A DNA stretch of 64,000 nt from Paenibacillus sp. J5C2022 (lineage in GTDB: Bacteria > Bacillota > Bacilli > Paenibacillales > Paenibacillaceae). The position numbers and the translations under genes are program-made. Position 1 is the stretch's first letter. Every line of letters starts with the position of its first letter. This document shows positions 1-9,534 of this stretch, one piece after another. The notes below the pieces were generated by a model. It did not search any database, was not told where the DNA came from, and saw only the letters and a program-made list of their open reading frames with translations. The stretch spans positions 1 through 64,000 of the forward strand of contig NZ_JAOQJC010000008.1 in NCBI RefSeq assembly GCF_025567625.1, written 5' to 3'.

Positions 1-35
1 CCTAACCGTTTTTAAGCTCATCGATCAATACTAAC

Positions 36-371
36 TTAACTTTCGCTATTTGTTATAGACTTCAAATAATGAACGATATCCTGGCGCTGTGATGCCAAGT
101 TGTTATTTCCCCACGGATCGGTGATCATATTGCACAATGGAGAAGGGGTAACGGTGCGAGTAAAAGTAACACCGCTTTGCATCAGTTTTTTCATATTCGG
201 CATTTCTAGCGGCAGTCGTTCCATATCCAGAGATTGCTGCACATGATCAGGATAAGGCATCCAATCTCCTCTGTGCTGATCCGGGAACAAAACAGTATAT
301 TGGGTCTCTCCCTCATAGAAGAACATCTCCTTGAACAGAAGCCGTAACTTCCTCTGCAACGACCTCTGCAA
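36..371 (-). pseudogene. Sulfatase remnant with large internal deletion
   Basis: The 111-residue product keeps two ends of a sulfatase and lacks the middle. Residues 27-80 match the start of the family: a metal-binding-like segment (FPDQHRGDW), then PNMKKLMQSGVTFTRT and TPSPLC, the point where the active-site Cys-x-Pro-Ser-Arg motif begins. Straight after the Cys (near base 131) the protein jumps to MITDPWGNNNLA, which resembles the C-terminal end of sulfatases. Several hundred residues, including the rest of the active site, are gone, yet the junction is in frame. An intact family member is about 450-550 residues long. The first 20 or so residues do not look like sulfatase and may be a spurious extension. 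It cannot be active. It may once have served the glycan-degradation locus that starts at 2.8 kb, but an unrelated gene now lies between them. Confidence 0.6.
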
Positions 372-447
372 TTCATCTATATAGGTTGAACCCTTGAATG
401 ACCCATGCTAACCGTGCGGACAACGGACGGCCTAAATGTGGGCGATA

Positions 448-499
448 ACTGGAAAAACTACAGTTCATTGCGCGAACATCTAACTGTACATTTTCCAGT
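448..499. repeat. 52-bp imperfect inverted repeat
   Basis: Two 18-base arms (448-465 and 482-499) are reverse complements at 16 of 18 positions. They are separated by a 16-base loop. The left arm begins ACTGGAAAA and the right arm ends TTTTCCAGT. No T-run follows on either strand, so it does not look like an ordinary terminator. It lies between the sulfatase remnant and the 113-bp repeats. It may be a palindromic intergenic repeat or the trace of a small mobile element. Confidence 0.7.
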
Positions 500-594
500 C
501 AGTCGTCCGCCGGTGTATCACGTCAAGATGGCCATTCAATTGTTCATTCTATTTAGTTTCAGTATCTGTTACTACTTATGTCCATTCGGCATAA

Positions 595-796
595 GGCACG
601 CTTGGCGGGGCTATGTGAGCAAAATGAGCGATAGCACAAACTATTCTCTATTTTCCCGCTTCTATGTGACCATTTTGAGCGATGGCTCCTACTTTTCGGC
701 GGTACGAGGCACGCTTGGCGGGGCTATGTGAGCAAAATGAGCGATAGCGCACACTTTTCTCTATTTTTCCGATTCTATGTGACCATTTTGAGCGAT
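595..796. repeat. 113-bp-period repeat, locus 1
   Basis: The string GGGGCTATGTGAGCAAAATG starts at 607 and again at 720, exactly 113 bases apart. The 12 bases before each (from 595 and 708) also match. Each unit holds two half-units of the form CTATGTGA followed by a few bases and GAGCGAT, giving four GAGCGAT copies in all. The same family, with the same 113-base period, recurs at 59.8-60.2 kb, and one inverted unit lies near 56.0 kb. The rest of the 372-981 gap holds only the 52-bp inverted repeat and no convincing gene. Confidence 0.85.
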
Positions 797-981
797 TAGC
801 CCCTACTTGCTTAGTAGCTAAGTAGTAACCAGTATCTTAGCTATTATGCTATCATGTGCACTTCTGTATATTCTATGGCGCCGCTTACGATAAATTTGAC
901 ATTTTTCCTGCCTTATAACCCTTCACTTCCAATGGGTACCCAGCCGCCTACTCCTTCGCCTGTATACTTCACTAGCAGCAC

Positions 982-2673
982 CTACGATATCAGTACCGTA
1001 CAAGACTTTCCCATAAATCCGATCCCGATCTTGACGATGTTGGACACGCCCGTCTTGACCAACTCCGCTTCATACCGCTTGACGTCAATTTGCGCCAAGG
1101 CGTCCCGGGCCGCCGCTTCTACATCCCGATCGGCTGCCTTCATCCGCTTCAGTTCGATTATGATGCCCCGTTTCGACTTGTCTCGTGGGGTTAGCAGCAA
1201 ATCGATGCGGCCGTATCCGCTTTCCGGTTCGCTCCTTACCTCGTATCGATCAACGAGCTGCACGAATAATCCCAGAGCGAACGCATGGTAGAACTGCTCG
1301 CTCTTGTCGCTGGACACGTTATAGTAGCTGAAGTATTGCAGCACGACGTCGCTGAACATTTCCCGGAATGCATCAAGATCTCCCTCGGTCAGTTCCTTGA
1401 GCATCCTGCTGATCACAGTGCTTCCCGCGCTTTCGTCCAGCCATTTCCTGATAATGTTGATATACAGAATCCGAATTTCTCTGTTGGGGATTTTGACGAT
1501 ATGGCTCGTTTGTTCCAGTTGCCCCCAGTTCGGATCATCGATTGCCGTGACTTTATGTTGGGCGATGTTCAGATAGCCGCTTTGGACGAACAGGCTCCAA
1601 ACCTTTTCCTTCTCCGTCTCCAAGATGTTGTAATTCACATGCTCGTCAATGACCGTCTCGATCGTGTCTCCCGCGATCAGCTTCTCCAATTCGGCACGGC
1701 AGTAGTCCACATTTTTCCGAAGCACAAGCTTGATCAGATCCTCACTGCTCGTGTTGACCCAATACAACCCAAACGTACCTTGGCGATCAATGAAGTTCAG
1801 GATGCTCCAAGGATTGTACACCTCATATTTTCCAAAGTTGTAGCCGTTGTACCAATTCTTTACATCTCGTTTCTTGTCGCCCAGACCGTAGTAGTCGAGC
1901 ATTTGCTCCACTTGCCGCTCGCTAAAGCCCAACTGATCCCCATAAACCCCGTTCATCACGGAAGCGATTTTCAGATGATTCAACCCGCTGAAAATGTTCT
2001 CCTTGCTGACCCGGGTGATCCCGGTGAGCAGCGCAAAGTTCAAGCTGGGGTTGGTTTTCAGCGCAGCGCTGAGATAGTTCCTCATAAATCCGATGACTTG
2101 CTCAAAATAACCGTGGCTGTATCCGCTGATGATCGGGGTATCGTATTCGTCAATTAGCACGATCACTTTTTTCTGATAATATCTCTCCAGATACTCGGTC
2201 AGTTTTTTAAGGGACATTTGCAGCTCTTTCTCATCGCTTGTCTGCTGCATAATCTTCGTATAATAGGAGCGTTCATGCTCTTCCAACTTGCTCATGACCT
2301 CATGATTCTGTGTGTACAAATCGGCCATCAGCATTTGTATCCCTCTATATGTCGTTTCCCATGCGGAGTCTTTCAACTCCTTCATGCTGAAGAACAGGAC
2401 CGGATAATATGCCGCGTCAGCGAAAATCGGCTGCCCCTCTACCTGCAATCCGGCGAACAACCCCCGGGAGTTTTCTTTCACATTGTAAAAACAGTTGACC
2501 ATGCTGAGCGTCAACGTTTTGCCGAATCGGCGAGGGCGGGTGATCAAGGTCACTTTTGCGCCGCTATTTTCCAACTGCTGCAACAAAGACGAATTGTCCG
2601 CGTAATAACAGTCTTTTTCCACCAATTCCTTAAAATTGTCTATCCCGATAGGCAGCTTTTTCATCTGTTCCAA
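982..2673 (-). CDS. AAA-ATPase-like protein with C-terminal PD-(D/E)XK domain
   Basis: The 563-residue protein has the two-part build of the AAA-ATPase_like / PDDEXK_9 family, which is common in bacterial genomes and of uncertain function. The N-terminal half opens with GIDNFKELVEKDCYYADNS and then TRPRRFGKTL, the degenerate P-loop typical of the family. VIVLIDEYDTPI near residue 170 fits a Walker B element. The C-terminal part contains GRIDLLL followed by GIIIELK, the D...E-x-K arrangement of a PD-(D/E)XK nuclease fold. The TTG start at 2673 is supported by an AGGAGG sequence 9 bases upstream. The gene stands alone. It may act on nucleic acid, but no substrate can be read from the sequence. 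Confidence 0.85.
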   Translation of the reverse strand: MEQMKKLPIGIDNFKELVEKDCYYADNSSLLQQLENSGAKVTLITRPRRFGKTLTLSMVNCFYNVKENSRGLFAGLQVEGQPIFADAAYYPVLFFSMKELKDSAWETTYRGIQMLMADLYTQNHEVMSKLEEHERSYYTKIMQQTSDEKELQMSLKKLTEYLERYYQKKVIVLIDEYDTPIISGYSHGYFEQVIGFMRNYLSAALKTNPSLNFALLTGITRVSKENIFSGLNHLKIASVMNGVYGDQLGFSERQVEQMLDYYGLGDKKRDVKNWYNGYNFGKYEVYNPWSILNFIDRQGTFGLYWVNTSSEDLIKLVLRKNVDYCRAELEKLIAGDTIETVIDEHVNYNILETEKEKVWSLFVQSGYLNIAQHKVTAIDDPNWGQLEQTSHIVKIPNREIRILYINIIRKWLDESAGSTVISRMLKELTEGDLDAFREMFSDVVLQYFSYYNVSSDKSEQFYHAFALGLFVQLVDRYEVRSEPESGYGRIDLLLTPRDKSKRGIIIELKRMKAADRDVEAAARDALAQIDVKRYEAELVKTGVSNIVKIGIGFMGKSCTVLIS

Positions 2674-2739
2674 CTCAACCGCCTCCTAATATTCCCAGTA
2701 TGGGACAATCTGATCCCATTATACCACACTGTTCGCTGC

Positions 2740-2777
2740 AAAAAGATGGGCGCTGCCTTGGCAACGCCCATCTTTTT
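2740..2777 (-). terminator. Rho-independent terminator of the glycan-utilisation operon
   Basis: A perfect 12-base stem (2741-2752 with 2765-2776) encloses a 12-base loop. There are A/T runs on both sides, so it can work in either direction. On the minus strand it follows the stop codon of the oxidoreductase gene at 2802, so it probably ends the operon that starts near 14.2 kb. Confidence 0.85.
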
Positions 2778-2801
2778 TCTACTGTATATCAGCACTTGTA
2801 T

Positions 2802-3791
2802 TCAATTGGTGACTGCCTGTTCCCGACCGGTAGCATGAGAACGGTATATCGCTTCCACGACGGCAGTGATGGACTGTCCGTATTCAGCGGATATGCCAAG
2901 CTCGGAGCTGTGCTGAACCGCATTCAGCATGTCCTCCCATTGCGCCGTGAATGTCTCCGGCAAGTCGCTCGTATCGACTGCTTCGTACTCGCCGGAATGT
3001 CCGTCATATATCCGCAGCTGATCGCTTCCTAGCAGCTTCAATTGACCGCCTGTCAGCAGGAACTCCGTCTCGTTCAGGTACAGCTGACCATACCCGCAGA
3101 GCGATACGCTTGCCGCCACGCCTTCCGTTGTCTCCAGGAACAGGTTGGCGCTCCCTTCCACATCGCCCCGATCGCCATAATACGTCAAGCTTGCTTTCAC
3201 CTTATCTACTCGACTATCCGTCAGCCACTGCAGCTTGTCGAGAGAATGGCTGCCGAGATTAACGACAATGCCGCCGCCCGACTTCGCGCGCTCAAGAAAC
3301 CAGGCCGGACGATCGGGATGGAAATAATTGCACCATCGTCGGTCATTCATCATGATTACCTTGCCTAGCCGGCCGGAGCGCAAAATTTCTCTAGCGCGAA
3401 TCATAGACGGGAAATAGTGCTGCATATGCCCCACCGCCAGGATGACGCCGTTCCTTGCCGCCGCCTCGTTCATCTCCCGACACTCCTGGACGTTCATGGC
3501 CATCGGCTTCTCGACAAGCACATGGCAGCCTTGCTCCGCGCACCAGATGACCGCTTCCTTATGAAGGAAGTGAGGCAGCGTGATGACGACGACATCCGGA
3601 CGCTCCTGTCGAATCATAGCTTTATAGTCGCGATAAGTTCTGACGCTGTAAGCTGCGGCGCACCGATCCAATCGCTGCTGATCCAGATCGGCAACGGCAA
3701 GCAGTTCAGTCCTGCTGCTAACCTGCATAGCCTTCAGATGATTTTCCGATATGGCGCCTGCGCCTACGATAACTGCCCGAATTTGGTTCAT
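2802..3791 (-). CDS. Gfo/Idh/MocA family oxidoreductase
   Basis: This 329-residue NAD(P)-dependent dehydrogenase belongs to a family that oxidises or reduces sugars and sugar derivatives. The N-terminal Rossmann fold has GAGAIS at residues 10-15 and an acidic turn (ADLD) at 34-37. The family's EKP signature is at 94-96, with the catalytic lysine at 95. The rest is the C-terminal alpha/beta domain that binds the sugar. Length is normal. The start has a good AGGAGA ribosome site, and the gene follows the heparinase gene after 30 bases as the last gene of the operon. It probably processes a sugar released from the imported glycan fragments. The exact substrate is not visible. Confidence 0.9.
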   Translation of the reverse strand: MNQIRAVIVGAGAISENHLKAMQVSSRTELLAVADLDQQRLDRCAAAYSVRTYRDYKAMIRQERPDVVVITLPHFLHKEAVIWCAEQGCHVLVEKPMAMNVQECREMNEAAARNGVILAVGHMQHYFPSMIRAREILRSGRLGKVIMMNDRRWCNYFHPDRPAWFLERAKSGGGIVVNLGSHSLDKLQWLTDSRVDKVKASLTYYGDRGDVEGSANLFLETTEGVAASVSLCGYGQLYLNETEFLLTGGQLKLLGSDQLRIYDGHSGEYEAVDTSDLPETFTAQWEDMLNAVQHSSELGISAEYGQSITAVVEAIYRSHATGREQAVTN

Positions 3792-3821
3792 GCTTATTTC
3801 TCCTCTGAATAGATGGGTTGG

Positions 3822-6800
3822 TTAATCGGTAGTGATCCTCAGTTCATCGAAGGAAATGAATGGATTGGAAGATTGAGGAGACTTCTCCCAGATGGATTCC
3901 AATCGAATAACATGCATCCCTTCCATCAGCTCGCCCGTATTGAATACTTCCACTTGATACATAATGGGATAGTTATAGAAGTCAATGGTCGTCACGTACT
4001 CGCCGTCTACGTATACATTGCCCTTGCCCCGTGCTGTATGCCGATCGGCAATCAGCGTCGCGGAAGTCCCGTAGAAGGGAATCTCCACAACATCTTGTGA
4101 ACCTACTCCAATGACTTGAGTGCCTCCTGCATAGCTATTGTTCTGAAATGTTCTCCAGTTCCCTGTATACGTCACGAATGGGTTGTCATCGTCAATAGCG
4201 GTCAAGCCTTGCGGCAGCAAGACCATACGATGGCCCGCAGACAATAATCCATTGCTTCTTATGGCATACAGCATATAGATGCCTTCGCTCAATCCTGCGG
4301 TATTCAATTCCGCAGGGCTATTACTGGTCGCCTGTATGCTTGTGCCGCTGCCGCTTGCGCTGGCTGCTTCAATCGCGCCCTTGTCGACCGGCGTATCTGC
4401 TGGCACCAAATGGATAGCAGCATCGACATTGCTTGTCGCTGTGATCGCACCGCCAATACGCTGACCAATCAGCGTCGCATCGGTAATGACTGGCGGCAGC
4501 ATTGCCGTTACCGAGATGAATAGGTTAGCGGTCTCTCCATGCGCAGCGTATACCGACGTTGATACTGTTCTCGCATAGCCATTCGCCAGGACCGTCACAC
4601 GATGCTGTCCAGCCGGAACCTGAAGTGTGAATGTCCCCTCTGTATCCGTATTCGTTGCCATATTGGCATATCCGCTCAAATTCACCGTTGCGCCTGCCAG
4701 CGGGCTGCCGTCTCCATCCGTCACTGTTCCCGTAATGACGCTGTCCTTCACGGGAGCAGCGCCTTGCACTTGCGCGCTTACGCTGCCTTGCAGCCTTATC
4801 GTATGCGTTCCCGTCCATTGAAGCCCCGGATAATAGGTTTGCCGGGACGTGCCGTTTTCCCCGATCGAGAATCCGGGATCATGCTCGGCCAGGACGAGGA
4901 CCGAATTTCCCGATTCATGCTGAACGGCTTCCACTTTATACCCGGATGTACTTTGATCAGGATGACGAACGGTAACGTATTGTCCCGCCATATGTTCAGG
5001 AACAACACCAGTCACGACTATCGCGTCCATCGCATCTCCGCGCGCTGCGCTTCTTGTCTCGATGACATCCCCCGTCACATCGCCGTCGCCATGGATCTCC
5101 TGCTCTCCCATCCTCAGCAGCGTACCGCCAACAAGCGACAGGCTCCACACTTCTCCGTTCACAAGGCGGATGAAGCCCATCTCTCCGACCATCGTCATAT
5201 CAGCCGTTGTCACAGGCTCATCCGGATGCTCCGGATTGCTCACAATGATATCTGTCGTATTGCCGTATACGACTTTAACGGCGACGGCTCCTGCCGGCGC
5301 TTGATCCAGCTGCAAGCGGTCGATCGCCTCTATACGAGTCTGCTCACCGCTGTAGGGCTCCATAAGCGTTACGAAGGTGCTGTTCAGATCGGTGCCTTCT
5401 CTGCGCAATACGAGCTTCGGCATCGTGTACTTCACTGCTTCGTCGTTGTTGTCTACCTTAGTTCCCTGCAGACGGATGGATCGGAGTGACGGCGAACGTC
5501 CCAGGAACAGCTCATTCTGACCGGATTCAAGCAAGCCCGTCACCTTCATCTTCGCCCCTGGAGCACCCTCATCTTCCGTTACGAGCGTTACTTCATACTG
5601 CTCACTGTCGAGCTCTGCTTGCTGTACGTCCTGCACGTAGATATAACCGGGATAATGCCCCTCCGCGCTGCCGCTGTCGCTATTATTCGTCGGCAGCACG
5701 ACCTCCGTGCCCGGAGGCAGCAAGTATGGACCGTAGTCGGTGAGCTGCGCATCTGTCTCGAATCGGGCATCGCGGTTCGCATCGCCTTGCAGCGTATACT
5801 CATGCCGGCTGCCTCCCTGAACGCGGAACAAGTCCAATACATACCCTTGCTCACCGCTGCCGCCCCCGAACGGGACGAACCACGGCTCGCGACTGTACGT
5901 CTCCGTTGCTTCGTAGGCGGAATCATAGTCGGCGCGCATCGCTTGGAACGGATGGCCTTCCTCTACGAAGGCCGAGATATTGCCTCCATGCTTCGCCTGT
6001 TCGCCGTTCACCATATTGGCGCTGTCCACAACAACCGTGTTATGCGCCATCGTAGACAAGGCGAACCAGCGATAGAACGTATTGTGCGTATAGCCGAGAT
6101 CCGGCATCAGCTCTTGTCCTTGCGCATACAAGCTAAGGTTGAGAGGATCGTAATGGGCATGTCCGTACTTCGGTTGAAAACCCATATATAATTGCGTCTG
6201 CTCTTCTCCGTCTCCTCCGGTTAATCTCCCGATCTTGGCTGCCGGCAGCAGGAACGAGCCTGCATCCAGCAGCGGGTTCGATCGTACTTGATTCGCCCAC
6301 GTATCGGTGATCGGCAGCACTTTCCCATCCGGATATACCAGCTTATTGGCATTCTCAATTGCTCGCCCAATGCTCGGGAATTGCTGTTCCACTTGCAGAT
6401 TATCGAATCGCTTGCCGTCTCGAGGCGATACATAGCCTGCAGGATCACTCCATCCCTGCAGCAGTTCCGCTACCGCCAACAGTCCGCTTATCGTCTGAAT
6501 ATGATAGCTTGGCGTTACCTCCTGCCAATAGCCGTCGGAGAGGAACATGGTGTCCACAAGCTCCTGTACCGATTCCAGGACGCGATGAATATATTCCGGC
6601 TCATCAAGCGCCATCCCTACCTCAATCAACCCTTTCCACGTCTGGAACGACATGTTGCCAAGATATTCGGGACGCGACAGCACGAATTCCGCTGAAGGCA
6701 CAATCATATTCTGAACGATGCGCTGTTCGACATCCTCCCCGTACTCGTCACTGAGCAATTGGAACGCATTCGTTCCCTTCAGCTCCTTATAGAGACGAAG

Positions 6801-8555
6801 CAACGGCTTGATTGTCGGAAGATCGTTATACCACCAGCGCTCCCATATTCCGCCCCAATAAGGGAACGGCGGTCCGGATCGCTTGTCGAGAGACAAGTTG
6901 GCATGATTGCTCCCGCCAACACGGTCAACGGTCGGATTGTAGCCCTCGTAGGCTTGCGCGAAGGCATAGAGCAAGCGAGCAGCTCCAAGCGGATCGGACT
7001 CTCCCAGCGCCCCCGTTTGAGTAATCGCCCGAGCTTTCTGCAGGTACCACATATGGGCAGTGATGAAGAAGCGCTGACCTTCGTTATTCTCGTAATAAGG
7101 GATTGTTACGTTCTCTCCCTTTCCGTTCTCCAAGGAGAGCGAATTATCTTCCGCAAATTGAGCATTGGGATAGACAGTGCCTGTACGAGGGGCTGTCAAG
7201 CTATGTCCGTCTTCCGAAAGCTGATATAACCCGCTTGGGTAAAGCTCCGGCAGCTCGGGCAAGCCGACAAAGCGATACCCTGGCTGCGGCGGGATGAGCG
7301 CCATAATCCGTTCCACTTCTTCGGAAGCTTCGCTCCATTCCAGCTGTTGCAGCGATGCTCCATTGTCGCTGCCTTGCCCCATGTCATAAGCCGCTTCTCC
7401 GGCAGCGATGATCGCTTCTCGGTCGAAGCTTAGCATGGCGATCGTTCGCGCAATCGGAAGATCCGGGAACAGGACGATCCGCAGCTGATATAAGCCGCGC
7501 TTCATGGGAGCGGGATGCTGGAACTCCAGCTCCAATGCTTGGCCGTTCCAGCTCCATTCCTGCTGTTCCAAGCTCGTCCAGGGCTGTCCGGGTTCTTTCC
7601 ACTGAAGCTCCAATCCCGGATTATTCGTCGTCTTGAGCGCTTCTCCCCTTTGGAAGAAGGAGCTCATATCGATAGAAAGCCTCTTCTCCGTAAAGCCGTT
7701 ATACAAGAGTTGCAATTGACCCGATTGACCGGAGAGGAGACTGTCTCCCCCGATATCGGCCAAGCTGAGGGGCAATCGCGAGAACATGATGCTGCCGAAT
7801 CGTTCTTCATCGACAAGTCCGATGCGGACAGTCGCCTCGGGCCCATTCTGATGCCACTGATCAGAATGGCGTATTGGCACCCAAGAGCTAAGCGGACGAG
7901 TATAGAGATTGTGCAGATGCACGATGTTCATCTGCCACTCGTCCCCCGGTTCGACTCCTGCAGGCACAATGTCCGCAATGGGAACAGCCAGCTCTACATA
8001 CACCTCTTCCTCATCTGCGGACGAAGCATGCTGAGCGGAGTCGATCGCCACTTTGCCTATATCGTCCCACAGCTTGCTCACATCCGGAGACGGATTCCAT
8101 ATCGGCGACAAATTCGGAGACGCGGCTGTATTCATCGGGATCTCAATCGCGTAGAACTCTTCACTGCCCTGCGGCTGCAGAATGACTGCGATTTGGGCAA
8201 GGCTGTCCGCCTCCTCCCTTGCGATGCTGCCACCGATGTATACATGGCCATTATCGTATGCCACTTGGTACTTCACACTATCGTTCAGGGATTGATTGTA
8301 ATAAGCTGTTTGAAAGTTTCGAATTTCAGCCGTTCTTGTCCACATATCCTCATCAAGAACCCCGTCAATGGACGGCGTCCGATGCACTTTCGGCAGAACG
8401 GCCCACTTGTCAGATTCATATTGAATCGGCTGAGGGATGACCCCCGTTGTTTGAGATTCGCTGTCAGCGCTTGCATTCGGAGTAAGCCCAATGGATGATA
8501 GAAGCAGAATACTGGTTAAGCATGTCATTACACTCATTTTCAGACGCTTTTCCAT
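3822..8555 (-). CDS. Large secreted heparinase II/III-family polysaccharide lyase
   Basis: The 1577-residue protein has a signal peptide ending near residue 30. Next comes a CBM9/DOMON-like carbohydrate-binding module (about 55-245, with PSIDGVLDEDMW). A long helical region (about 400-720) fits the alpha/alpha toroid of uronate-polymer lyases. The heparinase II/III beta-sandwich follows, with YGHAHYDPLNLSLY near 798 and TMAHNTVVVDS near 838; these carry the His and Tyr residues expected in the active region. Further on are a carboxypeptidase-regulatory-like beta domain (about 1275-1345, ITGTVTDGDGSPLAGATV) and a C-terminal beta domain (about 1453-1577) with a carbohydrate-binding appearance. 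It should cleave a uronic-acid-containing polysaccharide outside the cell by beta-elimination. It is much longer than a typical 600-800-residue lyase because of the added modules. The ribosome site is GAAGGGAGA. The substrate is inferred only from the family. Confidence 0.85.
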   Translation of the reverse strand: MEKRLKMSVMTCLTSILLLSSIGLTPNASADSESQTTGVIPQPIQYESDKWAVLPKVHRTPSIDGVLDEDMWTRTAEIRNFQTAYYNQSLNDSVKYQVAYDNGHVYIGGSIAREEADSLAQIAVILQPQGSEEFYAIEIPMNTAASPNLSPIWNPSPDVSKLWDDIGKVAIDSAQHASSADEEEVYVELAVPIADIVPAGVEPGDEWQMNIVHLHNLYTRPLSSWVPIRHSDQWHQNGPEATVRIGLVDEERFGSIMFSRLPLSLADIGGDSLLSGQSGQLQLLYNGFTEKRLSIDMSSFFQRGEALKTTNNPGLELQWKEPGQPWTSLEQQEWSWNGQALELEFQHPAPMKRGLYQLRIVLFPDLPIARTIAMLSFDREAIIAAGEAAYDMGQGSDNGASLQQLEWSEASEEVERIMALIPPQPGYRFVGLPELPELYPSGLYQLSEDGHSLTAPRTGTVYPNAQFAEDNSLSLENGKGENVTIPYYENNEGQRFFITAHMWYLQKARAITQTGALGESDPLGAARLLYAFAQAYEGYNPTVDRVGGSNHANLSLDKRSGPPFPYWGGIWERWWYNDLPTIKPLLRLYKELKGTNAFQLLSDEYGEDVEQRIVQNMIVPSAEFVLSRPEYLGNMSFQTWKGLIEVGMALDEPEYIHRVLESVQELVDTMFLSDGYWQEVTPSYHIQTISGLLAVAELLQGWSDPAGYVSPRDGKRFDNLQVEQQFPSIGRAIENANKLVYPDGKVLPITDTWANQVRSNPLLDAGSFLLPAAKIGRLTGGDGEEQTQLYMGFQPKYGHAHYDPLNLSLYAQGQELMPDLGYTHNTFYRWFALSTMAHNTVVVDSANMVNGEQAKHGGNISAFVEEGHPFQAMRADYDSAYEATETYSREPWFVPFGGGSGEQGYVLDLFRVQGGSRHEYTLQGDANRDARFETDAQLTDYGPYLLPPGTEVVLPTNNSDSGSAEGHYPGYIYVQDVQQAELDSEQYEVTLVTEDEGAPGAKMKVTGLLESGQNELFLGRSPSLRSIRLQGTKVDNNDEAVKYTMPKLVLRREGTDLNSTFVTLMEPYSGEQTRIEAIDRLQLDQAPAGAVAVKVVYGNTTDIIVSNPEHPDEPVTTADMTMVGEMGFIRLVNGEVWSLSLVGGTLLRMGEQEIHGDGDVTGDVIETRSAARGDAMDAIVVTGVVPEHMAGQYVTVRHPDQSTSGYKVEAVQHESGNSVLVLAEHDPGFSIGENGTSRQTYYPGLQWTGTHTIRLQGSVSAQVQGAAPVKDSVITGTVTDGDGSPLAGATVNLSGYANMATNTDTEGTFTLQVPAGQHRVTVLANGYARTVSTSVYAAHGETANLFISVTAMLPPVITDATLIGQRIGGAITATSNVDAAIHLVPADTPVDKGAIEAASASGSGTSIQATSNSPAELNTAGLSEGIYMLYAIRSNGLLSAGHRMVLLPQGLTAIDDDNPFVTYTGNWRTFQNNSYAGGTQVIGVGSQDVVEIPFYGTSATLIADRHTARGKGNVYVDGEYVTTIDFYNYPIMYQVEVFNTGELMEGMHVIRLESIWEKSPQSSNPFISFDELRITTD

Positions 8556-8595
8556 ATTGCTATCTCCCTTCCTGGTTCATTCGGAATCTTGCATT

Positions 8596-9534
8596 TTACA
8601 GGTTCAAGGCTAATAAATACTGCCGATAAATCTCCCGGAACCCGCCGCCTGTGAGCAATTCCAGCGTCAACGGCTCCGAACAACTCAAATCTGCAACGGT
8701 GCGAGCGCAATCTGGCGACTCAGATGAGAATACTTCCAATAGCAGCCTTTGGATCGTCGCTTTTTTATCTCTTTCACCCGGCGCGACTTCGAGTTGGTAC
8801 AGCGTGGACGAGTTTACCAGACCATGCCGATCCGTTTGCATTTCGTAAAGCGCATAACCGGCAATTTCATTGGAGCCATTACGAATACATATTCCCCTGC
8901 CTCCTCTGCTCTTCAGAACATGCCATTGACCGCACCAGGCCGCATCCTCCCTGTAGAAGGGCAGTCGGCTGCATTGCTCCGGATCCATCTCCAGCACTTG
9001 TCTCCCATCCGCTTCATCCGCTGCCCAGGCATGCGGATTCCAGTCTTCTTTCGCGGTCATTCCGATCAAGTTGTCAACGATATCAAAGCCAATGCTTTGA
9101 TAAGCCGCTATAGCGGGCTTATTGGCAGAGACGACTTCCAACCAGGCTCTATGAACGTTCGCCTTCACGATGACTCTCTTTACCTCACCCAATAGTTGCT
9201 TGGACAGTCCGCGTCCACGGTATTCTGGAATGATGCCGGTTCCTCCATTCCATGCAAGCAACCGGCCATTCACCTCCTTGATGGCCACGAATACAAATCC
9301 AATCGGCTTATCCTCATCCGCATCAAAAGCAATAACCGAATGTTCAGGCGAGATGGAATTGTTCACAAAACTGCGAAGCAGCTTTTCCATCGATGTAGTC
9401 ATATCGCTGTAGTATTGTTCGAACCCCCGATTGCGAATGAATAACACCTGCTCAAGCGTGCAGGCTGACATGGCAGCACAACGAATAGGGACTTTGTCCA
9501 AAGCTTTTCCCCCCTCGTACATTAAAACTCTCAT
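8596..9534 (-). CDS. GNAT family N-acetyltransferase, tandem domains
   Basis: This is a 312-residue protein with two GNAT folds. The first carries the acetyl-CoA loop as IPEYRGRGLSKQLL (about residues 110-124), followed by AWLEVVSANKPAIAAYQSIGF, the usual beta5-alpha4 segment. The second half (about 185-310) keeps the fold but has a weak acetyl-CoA motif and may be structural. The ATG at 9534 overlaps the upstream stop codon by four bases (ATGA), which suggests translational coupling. A TTG at 9501 is an alternative start, because a GAGGGGGG ribosome site lies just before it and little precedes the ATG. Within a glycan operon it could acetylate an amino sugar, but the substrate is unknown. 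Confidence 0.8.
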   Translation of the reverse strand: MRVLMYEGGKALDKVPIRCAAMSACTLEQVLFIRNRGFEQYYSDMTTSMEKLLRSFVNNSISPEHSVIAFDADEDKPIGFVFVAIKEVNGRLLAWNGGTGIIPEYRGRGLSKQLLGEVKRVIVKANVHRAWLEVVSANKPAIAAYQSIGFDIVDNLIGMTAKEDWNPHAWAADEADGRQVLEMDPEQCSRLPFYREDAAWCGQWHVLKSRGGRGICIRNGSNEIAGYALYEMQTDRHGLVNSSTLYQLEVAPGERDKKATIQRLLLEVFSSESPDCARTVADLSCSEPLTLELLTGGGFREIYRQYLLALNL

